Source: Patescibacteria group bacterium
GTDB taxonomy: Bacteria > Patescibacteriota > Minisyncoccia > Portnoybacterales > GWB1-42-6
Direction of reading: 5' to 3'
DNA: 20,737 nt
Assembly (NCBI GenBank): GCA_018818145.1
Contig: JAHIST010000090.1
Location: 1 to 20,737 of the forward strand
The notes beneath the pieces are model-generated. The model saw only the letters and a list, made by a program, of their open reading frames with translations, did not search any database and was not told the DNA's origin. The position numbers were made by a program, and so were the translations under genes. Position 1 is the stretch's first letter. Every line of letters begins with the position of its first letter. Shown here piece by piece: positions 19,264 through 20,737 of the stretch.

Positions 19264-20737
19264 ATGGACAAACAATACAATCCAAAAGAAGTAGAGGGGA
19301 AAATTTACAAGCTCTGGGAAGAGGGCGGGTTTTTTGCGCCCGATAATTTGTCGGCAGCAAAAGAAAAAAAGCCGTTTTGTATAATTATGCCTCCGCCTAA
19401 TGCCAATGGTTCAATGCATTTGGGGCACGCGGTTTTTGTGGCCTTGGAAGATATTATGATTCGTTTCCATCGCCTGAAAGGTGAAGATACCCTGTGGTTG
19501 CCCGGAGCGGACCATGCCGGTTTTGAAACGCAGGTCGTTTTTGAAAAAAAACTTGAAAAAGAAGGCCGCAATCGTTTTGAAATACCGCACGAGCAGCTAT
19601 ATAAAGAAACGCTGGAATTCACTTTGGCAAATAAAAAAACAATGGAAGATCAGTTAAGAAAGCTGGGCGCTTCCTGCGACTGGTCAAGAGAAAAATTCAC
19701 GCTGGACCCCGATATCATCAAAATTGTTTATCAAACTTTTAAAAAATTGCATGACGACGGCCTGGCTTATCGCGATGTCAGACCGGTTAACTGGTGCAGC
19801 AAACATCAGACATCTCTTTCTGATTTGGAGGTTAAATATGAAGAAAGAAAAGACCCGCTTTACTATATGAAATACGGGCCGCTTGTTTTGGCGACCGTGC
19901 GGCTAGAAACAAAGTTTGGCGATACGGCCGTGGCGGTTAATCCAAAGGACGAGCGGTATAAAAAATACGTTGGCCAAGAAATAGAAATTGAAACGGTTTT
20001 GGGCAAGGCGAAAATCAAGGTGATAGCCGATGAACACGTTGATCCTGAATTTGGCACTGGCGTGGTTAAAATTACGCCGGCGCACGACCCCGACGATTTT
20101 GAAGTTGGCAAGCGCCATAATTTGGAAATTCGAGAGGTGATTGACCAGTACGGCCGCCTGAATGAAAAAGCCGGCCCTTATAAAGGGATGAAAGTTATGG
20201 AAGCCCGCGCAAAAATAGCCGAGGACATGAAAGCCAAAGGCCTCATTGAAAAAATTGACGAAAATTACACGCACACAGTCGGTCATTGTTATAAATGTGG
20301 CACGATTGTTGAACCGCGGATTTTGCCTCAATGGTTTATCGCGGTTAACAAAAAAGGTGAGCGGAGCGGAAAAATTTTGGCCAAAGAAGCAATTGAGGCG
20401 GTCAAAAAAGGCAAAGTTAAGTTCGTTTCTGAAAGTTTTGAAAAGATTTTTATGCACTGGATGAAAAATATTCGCGACTGGAATATTTCGCGGCAGATTG
20501 TCTGGGGAATTCGTATCCCGGCCTGGTTTTGCGATGTTTGTCAAGAAGTTATTGTAGCGTCCGAGCAGGCGCCAGAGGAGTGTCCCAAGTGCCATTCAAA
20601 AAATATTAAACAGGACACAGATGTTTTTGACACTTGGTTTTCTTCGGGCCAGTGGCCATTCGCCACGTTGCAGACAACTAGAAAAGGGGATTTTGAGCGA
20701 TTTTATCCGACCTCGGTTATGGAGACCGGCTGGGATA
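19264..20737 (+). CDS. valS: Valyl-tRNA synthetase (3' end outside window)
   Basis: Class I synthetase that charges tRNA-Val. The first 491 residues are visible: the N-terminal YNPKEVEGKIYKLWEE, the HIGH motif in PPPNANGSMHLGHA (HLGH from His52), WLPGADHAGFETQ, and the CP1 editing domain (LATVRLETKFGDTAVAVNP…GVVKITPAHDPDDFEVGKRH). Next come a zinc-type CYKCGTIVEP, WNISRQIVWGIRIPAWFC and a second ribbon CDVC…CPKC, then DTDVFDTWFSSGQWPF. KMSKS would lie beyond the window. The GADHAGFETQ variant and the second zinc ribbon suit the ValRS type of CPR and archaea. ATG 19264 is the first start after the upstream stop and matches the family N-terminus; no SD is seen. Confidence 0.93.
   Translation, partial: MDKQYNPKEVEGKIYKLWEEGGFFAPDNLSAAKEKKPFCIIMPPPNANGSMHLGHAVFVALEDIMIRFHRLKGEDTLWLPGADHAGFETQVVFEKKLEKEGRNRFEIPHEQLYKETLEFTLANKKTMEDQLRKLGASCDWSREKFTLDPDIIKIVYQTFKKLHDDGLAYRDVRPVNWCSKHQTSLSDLEVKYEERKDPLYYMKYGPLVLATVRLETKFGDTAVAVNPKDERYKKYVGQEIEIETVLGKAKIKVIADEHVDPEFGTGVVKITPAHDPDDFEVGKRHNLEIREVIDQYGRLNEKAGPYKGMKVMEARAKIAEDMKAKGLIEKIDENYTHTVGHCYKCGTIVEPRILPQWFIAVNKKGERSGKILAKEAIEAVKKGKVKFVSESFEKIFMHWMKNIRDWNISRQIVWGIRIPAWFCDVCQEVIVASEQAPEECPKCHSKNIKQDTDVFDTWFSSGQWPFATLQTTRKGDFERFYPTSVMETGWD

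Noticed and set aside
1..20737. CRISPR array, prophage or complete IS element
   Set aside because: No regularly spaced repeats, cas, transposase, integrase or phage structural genes are visible on either strand.

Overview
The window looks like a chromosomal piece of a Patescibacteria/CPR bacterium, probably Parcubacteria-like. This is inferred, not proven. The clues are a short ProRS without the editing insert, a RecO lacking its C-terminal zinc-finger part, DUF5674, small coiled-coil and conserved hypothetical proteins of the CPR type, and AT-rich housekeeping genes with almost no Shine-Dalgarno (SD) signals. TGA is used as a stop, so the code is the standard one.

Layout. Positions 1-4480 are mostly housekeeping: a gene tail, a dispersed palindromic repeat, recO, a small HExxH protein, proS, a second dispersed repeat, trpS and a TrmB-type regulator with a promoter/operator. 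Positions 4600-7480 carry an APH/HSK-like kinase, a small P-loop kinase, and an AbiEii-type nucleotidyltransferase overlapping a DUF6922-like partner. Positions 7590-9983 carry a lipoprotein, a 32-residue membrane peptide with its own promoter and terminator, and a homologue of cyanobacterial acyl-ACP reductase. Positions 9984-13491 hold two terminators, a leader region, a 54-residue Cys-rich peptide, a radical-SAM maturase with an N-terminal PqqD-like (RRE) region, and an ABC-F ATPase. Positions 13554-16164 hold an orphan 7TM-GAF histidine kinase and a coiled-coil protein. Positions 16152-18531 are a minus-strand cassette between two identical 23-bp repeats: an MccF-like S66 peptidase, a radical SAM/SPASM enzyme, a nine-codon ORF with a strong SD, and a terminator. 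Positions 18557-20737 return to housekeeping-like genes: DUF5674, a small hypothetical and valS, which is cut by the window edge.

The main discovery candidates are two unrelated loci that look like ribosomally made, post-translationally modified peptide (RiPP) systems. In the first, the peptide CDS at 10297-10461 (core GCCFRSCGGSPC) is followed by a radical-SAM enzyme with a leader-binding-like N-terminus, and then by an ABC-F protein that could give self-protection. The second groups an MccF-like (microcin C immunity type) peptidase, a full SPASM radical-SAM enzyme and a possible nonapeptide, and the flanking repeats suggest it arrived as a unit. No peptide exporter is visible at either locus.

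Regulation. Several promoters match TTGACA-N16/17-TAAAAT. Two of them place the ATG exactly 6 nt after the -10, which predicts leaderless mRNAs. Strong SDs are concentrated on the accessory genes.
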